64,000 nt of DNA from Streptomyces showdoensis (GCF_039535475.1 NZ_BAAAXG010000026.1:1-64000), one strand, 5' to 3'; positions 28,293 to 37,669 are shown, counted from the first letter of the stretch. The notes: generated by a model from the letters alone, not told the origin. A program made the numbers and translations.

Positions 28293-29318
28293 TCAGAAGA
28301 CCGACTCGGCCTCGCGCATGCGGTCCTCGGGGACGGTCTTCAGCCGGGTGACGGCCTCGGCCAGCGGGACCATCTGGATGTCCGTGCCGCGCAGCGCGGT
28401 CATCCGGCCGAACTCGCCGCGGTGGGCGGCCTCCACCGCGTGCCAGCCGAAGCGGGTGGCGAGCACCCGGTCGTACGCGGTCGGCGTGCCGCCGCGCTGG
28501 ACGTGGCCGAGGATGACCGGGCGGGCCTCCTTGCCGAGGCGCCGCTCCAGCTCGACGGCGAGCTGGTTGCCGATGCCCTGGAAGCGCTCGTGGCCGAACT
28601 GGTCGATCTCGCCCTTGCCGTACTCCATCGAGCCCTCGGCCGGGTGCGCGCCCTCGGCGACGCAGATGACGGCGAACTTCTTGCCGCGGGCGAAGCGTTC
28701 CTCGACCATCTTCACGAGGTCGTCGACCTGGAAGGGCCGTTCGGGGAGGCAGATGCCGTGGGCGCCGCCGGCCATGCCGGACTCCAGGGCGATCCAGCCG
28801 GCGTGCCGGCCCATGACCTCGACGACCATCACGCGCTGGTGGGACTCGGCGGTGGTCTTGAGGCGGTCCATGGCCTCGGTGGCCACGCCGACGGCGGTGT
28901 CGAAGCCGAAGGTGCGGTCGGTGGAGGAGATGTCGTTGTCGATCGTCTTCGGGACGCCGACGACGGGCATGCCGGCGTCCGAGAGCATCCGGGCGGCGGT
29001 CAGGGTGCCCTCGCCGCCGATCGGGATGAGGACGTCGATGCCGTACTTCCGGGCCAAGTCGGGGGCGGACTCGGCGGCTTCGCGCAGCCGGTTCCGCTCC
29101 AGGCGGGCGGAGCCGAGGATGGTGCCGCCGCGGGCGAGGATGCCGCTGACGGCGTTGAGGTCCAGGGGGCGGTAGTGGCCGTCGAGGAGACCCTTGAACC
29201 CGTCCTCGAAGCCGATGACTTCGTCGTCGTGGCCGGTCAGCGCCCGGTGCACGACCGACCGGATCACTGCGTTCAGGCCGGGACAGTCGCCGCCTGCGGT
29301 GAGAACTCCGATGCGCAT
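28293..29318 (-). CDS. pfkA: 6-phosphofructokinase
   Basis: A 341-residue glycolytic enzyme that phosphorylates fructose-6-phosphate. Nucleotide-binding residues are in GVLTAGGDCPGLNA and IGGEGTL. Gly104 is the residue typical of ATP-dependent enzymes, while Lys124 in VPKTIDND is typical of the PPi-dependent branch. The catalytic TIDND loop and HVQRGGTPTAYDR are intact. ATG 29316-29318 follows AGGAGA. It diverges from pta-ackA and is followed by two hairpins. This copy matches the pfkA neighbouring pta/ackA/pyk in S. coelicolor by position, from recall. Confidence 0.96.
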   Translation of the reverse strand: MRIGVLTAGGDCPGLNAVIRSVVHRALTGHDDEVIGFEDGFKGLLDGHYRPLDLNAVSGILARGGTILGSARLERNRLREAAESAPDLARKYGIDVLIPIGGEGTLTAARMLSDAGMPVVGVPKTIDNDISSTDRTFGFDTAVGVATEAMDRLKTTAESHQRVMVVEVMGRHAGWIALESGMAGGAHGICLPERPFQVDDLVKMVEERFARGKKFAVICVAEGAHPAEGSMEYGKGEIDQFGHERFQGIGNQLAVELERRLGKEARPVILGHVQRGGTPTAYDRVLATRFGWHAVEAAHRGEFGRMTALRGTDIQMVPLAEAVTRLKTVPEDRMREAESVF

Positions 29319-29497
29319 CGTGCTGTGTCTCCTGCTCGGTAGTGGTACGTGTGAGCCTCGTCGATTCTCACACGGCGTGGCGTGCCGACGCGCTCGCTGC
29401 TACTCCGCGCGCCCGGCGCCGATGGGCCTTCCGGGGCCTTTGGTCCCACCCCTTCGGGCCCTCCGTCCGGCGGGCGTCCTATCCACCCACAGGGGTA

Positions 29498-29526
29498 TTG
29501 TCAAGAGGGCAATGCCACCCTATCGG
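29498..29526 (+). promoter_or_regulatory. Candidate pta-ackA promoter
   Basis: TTGTCA (29498-29503), 17-bp spacer, TATCGG (29521-29526). It would place the start of transcription about 100 bases before the pta GTG. Confidence 0.4.
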
Positions 29527-29538
29527 TGTTTTTTGAAC

Positions 29539-29574
29539 CCACTCGATTGACACTGGTGCCACTCGATCGACACT
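29539..29574. repeat. Direct repeat downstream of pta promoter
   Basis: CCACTCGATTGACACT (29539-29554) and CCACTCGATCGACACT (29559-29574) match at 15 of 16 bases, with a 20-bp period. That spacing puts both copies on one DNA face, as for a tandem-binding regulator. Confidence 0.6.
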
Positions 29575-29629
29575 CGACGGGACCTCGGTGGCCTCCACCG
29601 GACCTCGACCGACATCAGGAGACGACGGC

Positions 29630-31723
29630 GTGACGCGCAGCGTGTACGTGACCGGGATCGACCGCGGGGACGGCCGCCAGGTCGTCGAGCTGGGAGTCAT
29701 GGAGCTCCTCACCCGCCAGGTGGACCGCGTGGGGGTGTTCCGTCCGCTCGTGCACGACGGACCCGACCGTCTGTTCGACCTGCTGCGCAGCCGCTACCGG
29801 CTGACCCAGGACGCGTCGACCGTCTACGGCATGGACTACCACGAGGCCAGCGACCTCCAGGCGGAGCGCGGCACCGACGAGCTGGTCTCCCGGCTCGTGG
29901 ACCGCTTCCACGCCGTCGCCCGCGACTACGAGGTCGTGCTCGTCCTCGGCACCGACTTCGCCGGCACCCAGGTCCCCGACGAGCTCGCGCTCAACGCGCG
30001 GCTCGCCAACGAATTCGGCGCCTCGGTGATACCGGTGGTCGGCGGCAAGGGCCAGACGGCCGAGTCCGTACGGGCCGAGGCCCGCAACGCCTTCCGCGCC
30101 TACGACGGGCTCGGCTGCGACGTGCTCGCGATGGTGGTGAACCGGGTGGCCGGCGAGGACCGGGCGGTGATCGCCGAGCGGCTCGCCGCCCGGCTGCCGG
30201 TGCCCTGCTACGTGCTGCCCGACGAGCCGGCCCTCGCCGCGCCGACCGTCGCCCAGATCACCCACGCGCTCGGCGCCTCGGTGGTCCTCGGCGACGACGC
30301 CGGGCTCGCCCGCGACGCGCTCGACTTCGTCTTCGGCGGGGCCATGCTGCCGAACTTCCTCAACGCGCTGACCCCCGGCTGCCTGGTCGTCACCCCCGGG
30401 GACCGGGCCGACCTGGTCGTCGGCGCGCTCGCCGCGCACTCCGCCGGCACCCCGCCGATCGCCGGCGTGCTGCTCACGCTCAACGAGCGGCCCAGCGACG
30501 AGATCCTCACCCTGGCGGCCCGCCTGGCGCCCGGCACCCCGGTCATCTCCGTACCGGGCAACAGCTTCCCCACCGCCGCCGAACTCTTCGCCCTCGAAGG
30601 CAAGTTGAACGCCTCGACGCCCCGCAAGGCGGAGACCGCCCTCGGCCTGTTCGAGCGCCACGTCGACACCGCCGACCTGCTGCGCCGGATCTCGGTCGCC
30701 CGCAGCGGCCGGGTCACCCCGATGATGTTCGAGCACGAGCTGCTGGAGCAGGCCCGCGCCGACCGCCGCCGGGTGGTGCTGCCCGAGGGCACCGAGGAGC
30801 GGGTGCTGCGCGCCGCCGACGTGCTGCTGCGCCGCGACGTCTGCGACCTCACCCTGCTGGGCGACGTCGAGACGATCCGCAAGAAGGCCGCCGACCTCAG
30901 CGTGGACCTGGGCGAGACCCAGCTGATCGACCCGCAGACCTCGGAGCTGCGCGACTCCTTCGCGGAGAAGTACGCGGCGCTGCGCGCCCACAAGGGCGTC
31001 ACCGTGGAGCTGGCGTACGACGTGGTGTCGGACGTGAACTACTTCGGCACCCTGATGGTCCAGGAGGGCCTGGCCGACGGCATGGTCTCCGGCTCGGTGC
31101 ACTCCACCGCCGCCACCATCCGGCCCGCGTTCGAGATCATCAAGACCAAGCCGGACGCCTCGATCGTCTCCTCGGTCTTCTTCATGTGCCTGGCCGACAA
31201 GGTCCTCGTCTACGGCGACTGCGCGGTCAACCCGGACCCGAACGCCGAGCAGCTGGCCGACATCGCCGTGCAGTCCGCGGCCACCGCCGCCCGCTTCGGC
31301 GTCGAGCCGCGGATCGCGATGCTCTCGTACTCCACCGGCACCTCGGGCTCCGGCGCCGACGTCGACAAGGTGCGCGAGGCCACCAAGCTGGTCCGCGAGA
31401 GTCACCCGGAGCTGCGGATCGAGGGTCCGATCCAGTACGACGCGGCGGTCGAGCCCTCGGTGGCGGCGACCAAGCTGCCCGGCTCCGAGGTGGCCGGCCA
31501 GGCCAGCGTGCTGATCTTCCCGGACCTCAACACCGGCAACAACACCTACAAGGCCGTGCAGCGTTCGGCCGGCGCGGTCGCCGTCGGCCCGGTGCTGCAG
31601 GGTCTGCGCAAGCCCGTGAACGACCTCTCGCGCGGCGCGCTCGTCAGCGACATCGTCAACACCGTCGCCATCACGGCGATCCAGTCCCAGAACCCCGCCC
31701 AGGGTCAGGAGCTCCCCGCATGA
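29630..31723 (+). CDS. pta: Phosphate acetyltransferase
   Basis: A 697-residue enzyme that converts acetyl-CoA and phosphate to acetyl phosphate. It is the long form: an N-terminal P-loop-like/DRTGG regulatory part (SVYVTGIDRGDGRQVVELGV, ~1-370) and a C-terminal catalytic PTA domain (VVLPEGTEERVLRAA, GLADGMVSGSVHST, LSYSTGTSGSG). GTG 29630 follows AGGAG. The stop overlaps the ackA start (ATGA). Acetyl phosphate made here can also phosphorylate response regulators. Confidence 0.96.
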   Translation: MTRSVYVTGIDRGDGRQVVELGVMELLTRQVDRVGVFRPLVHDGPDRLFDLLRSRYRLTQDASTVYGMDYHEASDLQAERGTDELVSRLVDRFHAVARDYEVVLVLGTDFAGTQVPDELALNARLANEFGASVIPVVGGKGQTAESVRAEARNAFRAYDGLGCDVLAMVVNRVAGEDRAVIAERLAARLPVPCYVLPDEPALAAPTVAQITHALGASVVLGDDAGLARDALDFVFGGAMLPNFLNALTPGCLVVTPGDRADLVVGALAAHSAGTPPIAGVLLTLNERPSDEILTLAARLAPGTPVISVPGNSFPTAAELFALEGKLNASTPRKAETALGLFERHVDTADLLRRISVARSGRVTPMMFEHELLEQARADRRRVVLPEGTEERVLRAADVLLRRDVCDLTLLGDVETIRKKAADLSVDLGETQLIDPQTSELRDSFAEKYAALRAHKGVTVELAYDVVSDVNYFGTLMVQEGLADGMVSGSVHSTAATIRPAFEIIKTKPDASIVSSVFFMCLADKVLVYGDCAVNPDPNAEQLADIAVQSAATAARFGVEPRIAMLSYSTGTSGSGADVDKVREATKLVRESHPELRIEGPIQYDAAVEPSVAATKLPGSEVAGQASVLIFPDLNTGNNTYKAVQRSAGAVAVGPVLQGLRKPVNDLSRGALVSDIVNTVAITAIQSQNPAQGQELPA

Positions 31724-32970
31724 CCACCACCCCCGCCCAGGTCCCCACCCGGGTCCTCGTCCTCAACTCCGGCTCCTCGTCGGTGAAGTACCAGCTGCTC
31801 GACATGAAGGACGGCAGCCGCCTGGCGGTCGGCCTGGTCGAGCGGATCGGCGAGGAGACCTCGCGGCTCGCGCACACCCCGCTGCTGGGCGGCGGCGGCG
31901 CGAAGCGCGAGAAGAACGGCCCGATCGCCGACCACGCGGCGGCGCTGAAGGCGGTGGCCGAGGAGCTGGCGGCGGACGGACTCGGCCTGGACTCGCCCGA
32001 ACTGGCGGCGATCGGCCACCGGGTGGTGCACGGCGGGCTCCGCTTCACCGAGCCGACGGTCGTCGACGACGAGGTGCTCGCCGAGATCGAGCGGCTGGTG
32101 CCGGTGGCGCCGCTGCACAACCCGGCCAACCTGACCGGCATCCGCACGGCCCAGGCGCTGCGCCCGGACCTGCCGCAGGTGGCGGTCTTCGACACGGCGT
32201 TCCACACGACGATGCCGGAGTCGGCGGCGCGGTACGCGATCGACGTGGAGACCGCGGACGCCCACCGGATCCGCCGCTACGGCTTCCACGGCACCTCGCA
32301 CGCGTACGTCTCCCGGGAGACCGCGAAGCTGCTCGGCAAGACGCCCGAGGAGGTGAACGTGATCGTGCTGCACCTCGGCAACGGGGCCTCCGCCTCGGCG
32401 GTGGCCGGCGGGCGCTGCGTGGACACCTCGATGGGGCTGACCCCGCTGGAGGGCCTGGTCATGGGCACCCGCTCGGGCGACATCGACCCGGCGGTCACCT
32501 TCCACCTCAAGCGGGTGGCCGGGATGTCGGCGGACGAGATCGACACCCTGCTGAACAAGAGGTCCGGGCTCGTCGGGCTCTGCGGCGACAACGACATGCG
32601 CGAGATCCGGCGCCGGATCGACGAGGGCGACGCGCGGGCCGCGCTCGCCTTCGACATCTACGTGCACCGGCTCAAGAAGTACATCGGTGCGTACTACGCC
32701 GTGCTCGGCCGGGTGGACGCGGTCGTGTTCACGGCGGGGGTCGGCGAGAACGCCGTCCCGGTCCGCGAGGCCGCGATCGCCGGCCTGGAGGAGCTGGGCC
32801 TGGCGGTGGACGCCGAGCTCAACGCCGTGCGCTCCGACGAGCCCCGGATCATCTCGCCGGTCTACGCCCGGGTCTCGGTCGCCGTGGTGCCCACGGACGA
32901 GGAGCTGGAGATCGCCCGGCAGAGCTACGCACTCGTGCACGAAACGTCGCCCGACGGAGTGAACGCCTGA
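31720..32970 (+). CDS. ackA: Acetate kinase
   Basis: A 416-residue enzyme that makes acetate and ATP from acetyl phosphate, or the reverse for acetate uptake. ASKHA-fold motifs are intact: VLVLNSGSSSVKYQLL, YGFHGTSHAYVS, VLHLGNGASA, DTSMGLTPLEGLVMGTRSG and VFTAGVGENA. It is translationally coupled to pta by ATGA. The length is normal. pyk follows on the same strand after 74 bp. Confidence 0.97.
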   Translation: MTTTPAQVPTRVLVLNSGSSSVKYQLLDMKDGSRLAVGLVERIGEETSRLAHTPLLGGGGAKREKNGPIADHAAALKAVAEELAADGLGLDSPELAAIGHRVVHGGLRFTEPTVVDDEVLAEIERLVPVAPLHNPANLTGIRTAQALRPDLPQVAVFDTAFHTTMPESAARYAIDVETADAHRIRRYGFHGTSHAYVSRETAKLLGKTPEEVNVIVLHLGNGASASAVAGGRCVDTSMGLTPLEGLVMGTRSGDIDPAVTFHLKRVAGMSADEIDTLLNKRSGLVGLCGDNDMREIRRRIDEGDARAALAFDIYVHRLKKYIGAYYAVLGRVDAVVFTAGVGENAVPVREAAIAGLEELGLAVDAELNAVRSDEPRIISPVYARVSVAVVPTDEELEIARQSYALVHETSPDGVNA

Positions 32971-33003
32971 GCGGCCCCCCGCCCATTTGTACTTTCCACC
33001 AGA

Positions 33004-33015
33004 CGGAATATTCCG
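33004..33015. promoter_or_regulatory. 12-bp perfect palindrome before pyk
   Basis: CGGAATATTCCG lies 29 bases before the pyk ATG, in the short ackA-pyk gap. It may be an operator over the pyk promoter. No regulator is known to me. Confidence 0.4.
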
Positions 33016-33044
33016 CAGTGAAACAAACCGATAGGATCCGCCTC

Positions 33045-34476
33045 ATGCGCCGTTCCAAAATCGTCTGCACGCTGGGCCCCGCCGTCGACTCCTATGAGCA
33101 GCTGAAGGCTCTCATCGAGGCCGGCATGAACGTGGCCCGATTCAACATGAGCCACGGGACCCAGGCAGAGCACCAGGAGCGGTACGACCGTCTCCGCAGG
33201 GCGGTGGCCGACACCGGCCGCGCCGTCGGCGTGCTCGCCGACCTCCAGGGCCCCAAGATCCGTCTGGAGACCTTCGCCGAGGGCCCCGTCGAGCTGGTGC
33301 GCGGTGACGAGTTCACCATCACCACCGAGGACGTCCCCGGCGACAAATCGATCTGCGGCACCACGTACAAGGGCCTGCCCGGCGACGTGGCCAAGGGCGA
33401 CCAGGTCCTCATCAACGACGGCAACGTCGAGCTGCGCGTCGTCGAGGTCGACGGCCCGCGGGTCAAGACCGTCGTCATCGAGGGCGGCGTCATCTCCGAC
33501 CACAAGGGCATCAACCTGCCCGGCGCGGCGGTCAACGTCCCGGCCCTGTCCGAGAAGGACGTCGAGGACCTCCGCTTCGCGCTGCGGATGGGCTGCGACA
33601 TGGTCGCCCTCTCCTTCGTCCGGGACGCCAACGACGTCAAGGACGTCCACAAGGTGATGGACGAGGAGGGCCGCCGGGTCCCCGTCATCGCCAAGGTGGA
33701 GAAGCCGCAGGCGGTCGAGAACATGGCCGCCGTCGTCGACGCCTTCGACGCGGTCATGGTCGCGCGCGGCGACCTCGCGGTGGAGTACCCGCTGGAGAAG
33801 GTCCCGATGGTGCAGAAGCGCCTCGTGGAGATGTGCCGCCGCAACGCGAAGCCGGTCATCGTCGCGACCCAGATGATGGAGTCGATGATCACCAACTCCC
33901 GTCCGACCCGCGCCGAGGCGAGCGACGTCGCCAACGCGATCCTGGACGGTGCGGACGCGGTCATGCTGTCGGCGGAGTCCTCGGTCGGCGCGTACCCGAT
34001 CGAGACCGTGAAGACGATGTCGAAGATCGTCGCCGCGGCCGAGGAGGAGCTGCTCTCCAAGGGCCTCCAGCCCCTGGTCCCGGGCAAGAAGCCGCGCACG
34101 CAGGGCGGTTCGGTCGCCCGCGCGGCCTGCGAGATCGCCGACTTCCTGGGCGGCAAGGCGCTGATCGCCTTCACCCAGTCCGGCGACACCGCCCGCCGCC
34201 TCTCCCGCTACCGCGCCTCGCAGCCGATCCTCGCCTTCACGACCGAGGAGTCGACCCGCAACCAGCTCACCCTGAGCTGGGGCGTGGAGCCCTTCCTGGC
34301 CCCGTTCGTGGAGACCACCGACGCCATGGTCGAGCTGGTCGACGCCGAGCTGCTGAAGCTGCAGCGCTTCAACGCCGGCGACACGATGATCATCACCGCC
34401 GGTTCGCCCCCCGGCGTCCCCCGGCAGCACCAACATGGTCCGGGTGCACCACCTCGGTGGCGGCGACCGCGACTGA
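33045..34476 (+). CDS. pyk: Pyruvate kinase, C-terminal +1 frameshift in the given sequence
   Basis: This enzyme converts phosphoenolpyruvate and ADP to pyruvate and ATP. Motifs are intact: MRRSKIVCTLGPAVDS, NMSHGT, KVEKPQAVENM, MVARGDLAVEYPLEKVP, ATQMMESMI and AEASDVANAILDGADAVML. The last ~17 residues are out of frame: one extra C in the run 34418-34422 turns GVPGSTNMVRVHHLGG into GVPRQHQHGPGAPPR. Read literally, the frame runs to 34658, past a terminator and into the next gene on the other strand. Corrected, it ends at 34474-34476 with 476 residues. ATG 33045 follows AGGA; GTG 33018 is less likely. Confidence 0.93.
34418..34422. other. Homopolymer frameshift site in pyk
   Basis: Five C where four restore the conserved C-terminus and a TGA at 34474-34476, just before the terminator at 34488. 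Confidence 0.87.
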
Positions 34477-34487
34477 CGCCGACGCGG

Positions 34488-34534
34488 CACGACGGAGCGC
34501 CCGTCCCCCCAAGGGGGACGGGCGCTCCGTCGTG
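34488..34534. terminator. Bidirectional terminator pyk / secreted-protein operon
   Basis: A 22-bp perfect stem (34488-34509 with 34513-34534) and a 3-nt loop CAA. It begins 12 bases after the corrected pyk stop and 17 bases from the stop of the convergent gene. This is the strongest terminator-like hairpin in the window. Confidence 0.9.
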
Positions 34535-34551
34535 TCCCGGCCCGGCCGGGT

Positions 34552-35853
34552 TCAGCTGCGCTCGATCGTGTTCCGCAGGCCCGGGACCTTCAGGGTGCCG
34601 CCGAACTGGCCCGCCTGGGTCACCTTCGCGTGGGAGAAGAAGGCGAAGGGGACGTTGAGCGGGGGCGGGGTCTCGGGGCTGAAGGTGACCGGGATGAGGC
34701 CGAAGAGATTGCCCTTCAGCTGCTCCGTGTACATGGTCACCGTGCCGTGCCGGATCGTGGAGGTCGAGCCCTGGTCCGAGCGGACGTGGCCGGTCAGGCC
34801 GTCGGAGTGCACCGTCAGCTGGTGCAGGTCCTTGATGTCGATCTCGTCCGCGGTGAACTTGAGGACCTTCTTGATCTTCCCGCTGCCCGTCTTGACCTCG
34901 ACGATGCCCTTGTAGTCCAGGCCGCGCAGGGTGAGCAGCGAGGTCTCCAGGAGCCACGGGTCGTCCGGCAGCAGCGGGATGCCCGGCTCCAGCTGCGCGT
35001 CGGCGAGCGCCTGCGGGTCCGGCTCGGGACACGGGAAGCGCGGCTTCGCGCCCTCGGGTATGTCCTCGTCCTTCTTGGCGTCGAGGCCCTGGGCGGACTC
35101 CGGCAGCTCCTCGGTCTTCGCGCCGGCCTTCTCGGCGGCGGACCTGATGGCGGCCTTGGTCTTGTCGGCCGCCTTGTCGGCGGTCGTGCCGGTCTTGCCG
35201 GCGGTGCCGGTCGTGCCGGTCGCGGGCGGCGTCGTCCCCTTCGGGGTCTCCGGGGCGGACGTCGTCGGCTTGGGCGCGGCCGGTGCCGAGGTGGTCGGGG
35301 CGGGGGCCGGCGCCGTGGTCTTGTCCGGTCCGTCGAACAGGTCCTTGAGCGCGTCGCCGAGGCCCAGCGGGTCGAGCGGGTTGACCGACCTGGTCGGCGC
35401 GGGCGCGACGGGCGTCGACTTGGGCGCGGGCGCCTGGGTCGGGTCCGTCTTCGGGTCCTTCTTCGGGTCGGCGCCGGTGGTCGCGCCGCCGGTCGCGGTG
35501 GGCTCCGGGGCGGTGGTCGCGGAGCCGGTCGGGTCGGGCTTGGCCGTCTCGGTGGCGCTCGCGCTCGCCGTGGGGCCGGGGCTCCCGGTCTCGTCCGGCT
35601 TGGTGCTCGCCTCGTCCGTCGGCTCGTCCGAGCGGGTCACGCACGGGCCGGGCGCGAAGGGGATGTCCTTGTCGTCGGCGAGGGCCAGCCGGGGCGTGAG
35701 GCCCATGCCGACCAGCACCGCGGTGGGCATGGCCGCGAGGGCCATCGCCTTGCCCGCGGGGACGTGGATCTTGTTCAGCAGGGACTTGCGCGGTGCCGCG
35801 TGGCGCGGTCCTCTCGGCGTCTCCGCCGCCGACTGTGATGCGTCACCCCGCAC
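34552..35853 (-). CDS. Pro/Thr/Ala-rich secreted protein of the DUF6230-DUF6114 operon
   Basis: A 433-residue protein of unknown function. Residues ~25-60 form a signal peptide or anchor (GKAMALAAMPTAVLVGMGL, then LALADDKD). Residues ~70-255 are low-complexity Thr/Pro/Ala/Lys, as in wall-spanning linkers. The last ~165 residues look like a folded beta-rich domain (GLDYKGIVEVKTGSGKIKKV, GNLFGLIPVTFSPETPPPLN). That domain recalls DUF6230-type lipid- or surface-binding proteins, but only loosely. GTG 35851-35853 follows GGAGGA and overlaps the DUF6114 gene by 11 bases. Confidence 0.8.
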   Translation of the reverse strand: MRGDASQSAAETPRGPRHAAPRKSLLNKIHVPAGKAMALAAMPTAVLVGMGLTPRLALADDKDIPFAPGPCVTRSDEPTDEASTKPDETGSPGPTASASATETAKPDPTGSATTAPEPTATGGATTGADPKKDPKTDPTQAPAPKSTPVAPAPTRSVNPLDPLGLGDALKDLFDGPDKTTAPAPAPTTSAPAAPKPTTSAPETPKGTTPPATGTTGTAGKTGTTADKAADKTKAAIRSAAEKAGAKTEELPESAQGLDAKKDEDIPEGAKPRFPCPEPDPQALADAQLEPGIPLLPDDPWLLETSLLTLRGLDYKGIVEVKTGSGKIKKVLKFTADEIDIKDLHQLTVHSDGLTGHVRSDQGSTSTIRHGTVTMYTEQLKGNLFGLIPVTFSPETPPPLNVPFAFFSHAKVTQAGQFGGTLKVPGLRNTIERS

Positions 35854-36424
35854 TGTTCCTCCCGCCGTTGGCTTCGATCGTCGTCTCGGCCGCCGGCGCC
35901 TCGGGACCCTGCTGCGGGATCACGGGCTGCGTCGTGCCGTCGTGCAGGTGCGCGTACTCGACCGGTGCGGCCATGGCCTCGGCCGGGGCCCCGCTCTCCC
36001 CGCCCTCGTCGAAGCCCGCCACGGGCTCGGGGGCCGGGGGCGCCGGCGCCCAGGACACCGACATCCCGCCGCCGACGAGGGCGAAGAGGAAGCCGATGAC
36101 GAGACCGCCGAAGTTCGACACGGGGATGGAGACAAGCCCGAGCACGATCGCCGCGACGCCCGCGAAGACCCGGACGAGGGGCTGGAACCACATCGTCAGG
36201 CCGAGCGTGATGAGCAGGACGCCGATGATCAGCGCTCCGGCGCCGGCCGTCGTCTTCATCGCGAGCGTGACGTTGCCGAGCCGCATGTCCCCGTACGGGA
36301 GGTAGGCGATCGGTACGCCGCCGATCATGGTGAACAGTCCCGCCCAGAAGGGCCGGGTCTGCCGCCAGACCTTGAACCGGTTGTCGTGGGGGACTCCGCT
36401 GGAAGCAGTGGACTCGGCGCTCAT
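35843..36424 (-). CDS. DUF6114 integral membrane protein
   Basis: A 193-residue protein with four hydrophobic spans between residues ~25 and ~130 (FWAGLFTMIGGVPIAYL, AGALIIGVLLITLGLTMWF, VFAGVAAIVLGLVSIP, GGLVIGFLFALVGGGMSV). An Ala/Pro/Glu-rich hydrophilic tail follows. The family is widespread in Streptomyces and uncharacterised. ATG 36422-36424 follows GGGAG. Its gene lies between the DUF6230 gene and the Pro/Thr-rich secreted-protein gene, suggesting a membrane platform for those exported partners. Confidence 0.85.
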   Translation of the reverse strand: MSAESTASSGVPHDNRFKVWRQTRPFWAGLFTMIGGVPIAYLPYGDMRLGNVTLAMKTTAGAGALIIGVLLITLGLTMWFQPLVRVFAGVAAIVLGLVSIPVSNFGGLVIGFLFALVGGGMSVSWAPAPPAPEPVAGFDEGGESGAPAEAMAAPVEYAHLHDGTTQPVIPQQGPEAPAAETTIEANGGRNSAG

Positions 36425-36549
36425 GGAAACAGCTCCCTGGAAGCGGTGTTGCTGAAAGAGGTGGAGAAGAAGGCTCGCTGCCGAGCGGGTGGGGGCCGTA
36501 CGCGACGGCCCCGCACCCTGGACGCGTCAGTCCCGGAGGGACGTCGGCA

Positions 36550-37203
36550 TCAGTAGCACTCGACCCCGGCGCCCTTGCCCCGGTGCAGGGAAAGGTCGAG
36601 GTTCGGCAGCTTGAACGTCGCGGCGGTGGTGGCCCACGCCTTCTGGTGGACGTCGGTGAGCTTGGCGTCCTCCGCGCGCTGGCCGAAGCCGTACGGGTTG
36701 GCCTTGGTGCCCGGCTGAATGCCCGGCTTGCCGTCCGCCTTGGCGAGCTTGCCGGCGGCGACACCGATGTCGATGTTGCCGAACTCGGCGTCGGCCTTCA
36801 GCTCGGTGACATCCAGGTAGATGTCCTTCGCGTAGACCGGCTTCTTGTCCTTGGTGCCGGCCGTCAGCACCAGCGTCACGTCGCCGACGAACGGGACGTT
36901 CGGCGTCACGACGGACTGGCACATGTTGGAGATCCAGGCCTCGGAGAAGCCGGACACGGCGACCGGAGCCGCGAAGTCCTTGCCCTCGAGGTCCTTGCCG
37001 GCGTCGACGCTGCCGTACTGGACGAAGTCCTTGCCGACGAGGCTGTCGGCCTTCACCTTGAACTCCTGGCCGGAGATGCTGAAGGACGCGGCGAGCGCGC
37101 CCTGAGCCAGGCCGACGCCGATCGCGGCCGTCGCGGCCACGCTCGGCACCATGACGACGGCGAACCGCTTCCATCTGGTCCCGCCACGAACCTGGGACTT
37201 CAT
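36550..37203 (-). CDS. DUF6230 family exported protein
   Basis: A 217-residue protein with an N-terminal signal sequence (FAVVMVPSVAATAAIGVGLA, cleavage near ALAA-SF), after a basic region MKSQVRGGTRWKRF. The mature part is beta-rich with two Cys (NMCQSV and the penultimate CY) that could form a disulfide. Relatives are often labelled cholesterol esterase in databases, but I see no catalytic triad here. ATG 37201-37203 follows AAGGAGGA. It is the first gene of the three-gene envelope operon. Confidence 0.86.
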   Translation of the reverse strand: MKSQVRGGTRWKRFAVVMVPSVAATAAIGVGLAQGALAASFSISGQEFKVKADSLVGKDFVQYGSVDAGKDLEGKDFAAPVAVSGFSEAWISNMCQSVVTPNVPFVGDVTLVLTAGTKDKKPVYAKDIYLDVTELKADAEFGNIDIGVAAGKLAKADGKPGIQPGTKANPYGFGQRAEDAKLTDVHQKAWATTAATFKLPNLDLSLHRGKGAGVECY

Positions 37204-37538
37204 GAGAATTCCTCCTTCTCGGACGTACATCTCCGGATGGGCCCCGGGCCCGTCCTGGGATGGGAGAAGTGCTACGTCCTCGGGAAGGGGAGCGCCGAGG
37301 GCTCAGGCGGCACGACGTGCGTCCGAATCACCGGCGATCACCCCCGAGCGACAACCACTGACCACGCCGTGCGCGCGGCCGGATTGGACAGGCCCTGCCG
37401 GTCAGAGCAGGAACCCCCCTGTCCACGACCGGCGGCACCGCCGCCGGCCCGCTCGGTGGGGACCCGCTGCCACTGGTGCGGCATCGGACCGAGCGTCGCC
37501 GATCGTGGTCCATTCCGGGCCCCCGCACAAGGGGGTTC

Positions 37539-37554
37539 GTTACTCGCTAGTAAC
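37539..37554. promoter_or_regulatory. GTTACT-N4-AGTAAC dyad
   Basis: Perfect 6-bp arms about 340 bp upstream of the DUF6230 start. The site is related to the one at 37670-37682. TetR-family lipid regulators in actinobacteria often use TTACT/AGTAA-type arms. Confidence 0.45.
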
Positions 37555-37669
37555 GGCCTGATAACCACGGCACGACGGGCTGACGCCGGACCGCCACACA
37601 CGGTGCCCTAGCGTGACGCGACAAAGCGTGATGAGGGAGGAGTAATCCGGACAGAAATCCGGGTTCGAT

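Larger units (their letters stand above)
29319..29629. other. Divergent pfkA / pta-ackA promoter region
   Basis: 311 bases without a gene. It contains a candidate pta promoter (29498-29526) and a pair of direct repeats (29539-29574). I see no clear pfkA promoter. Confidence 0.55.
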
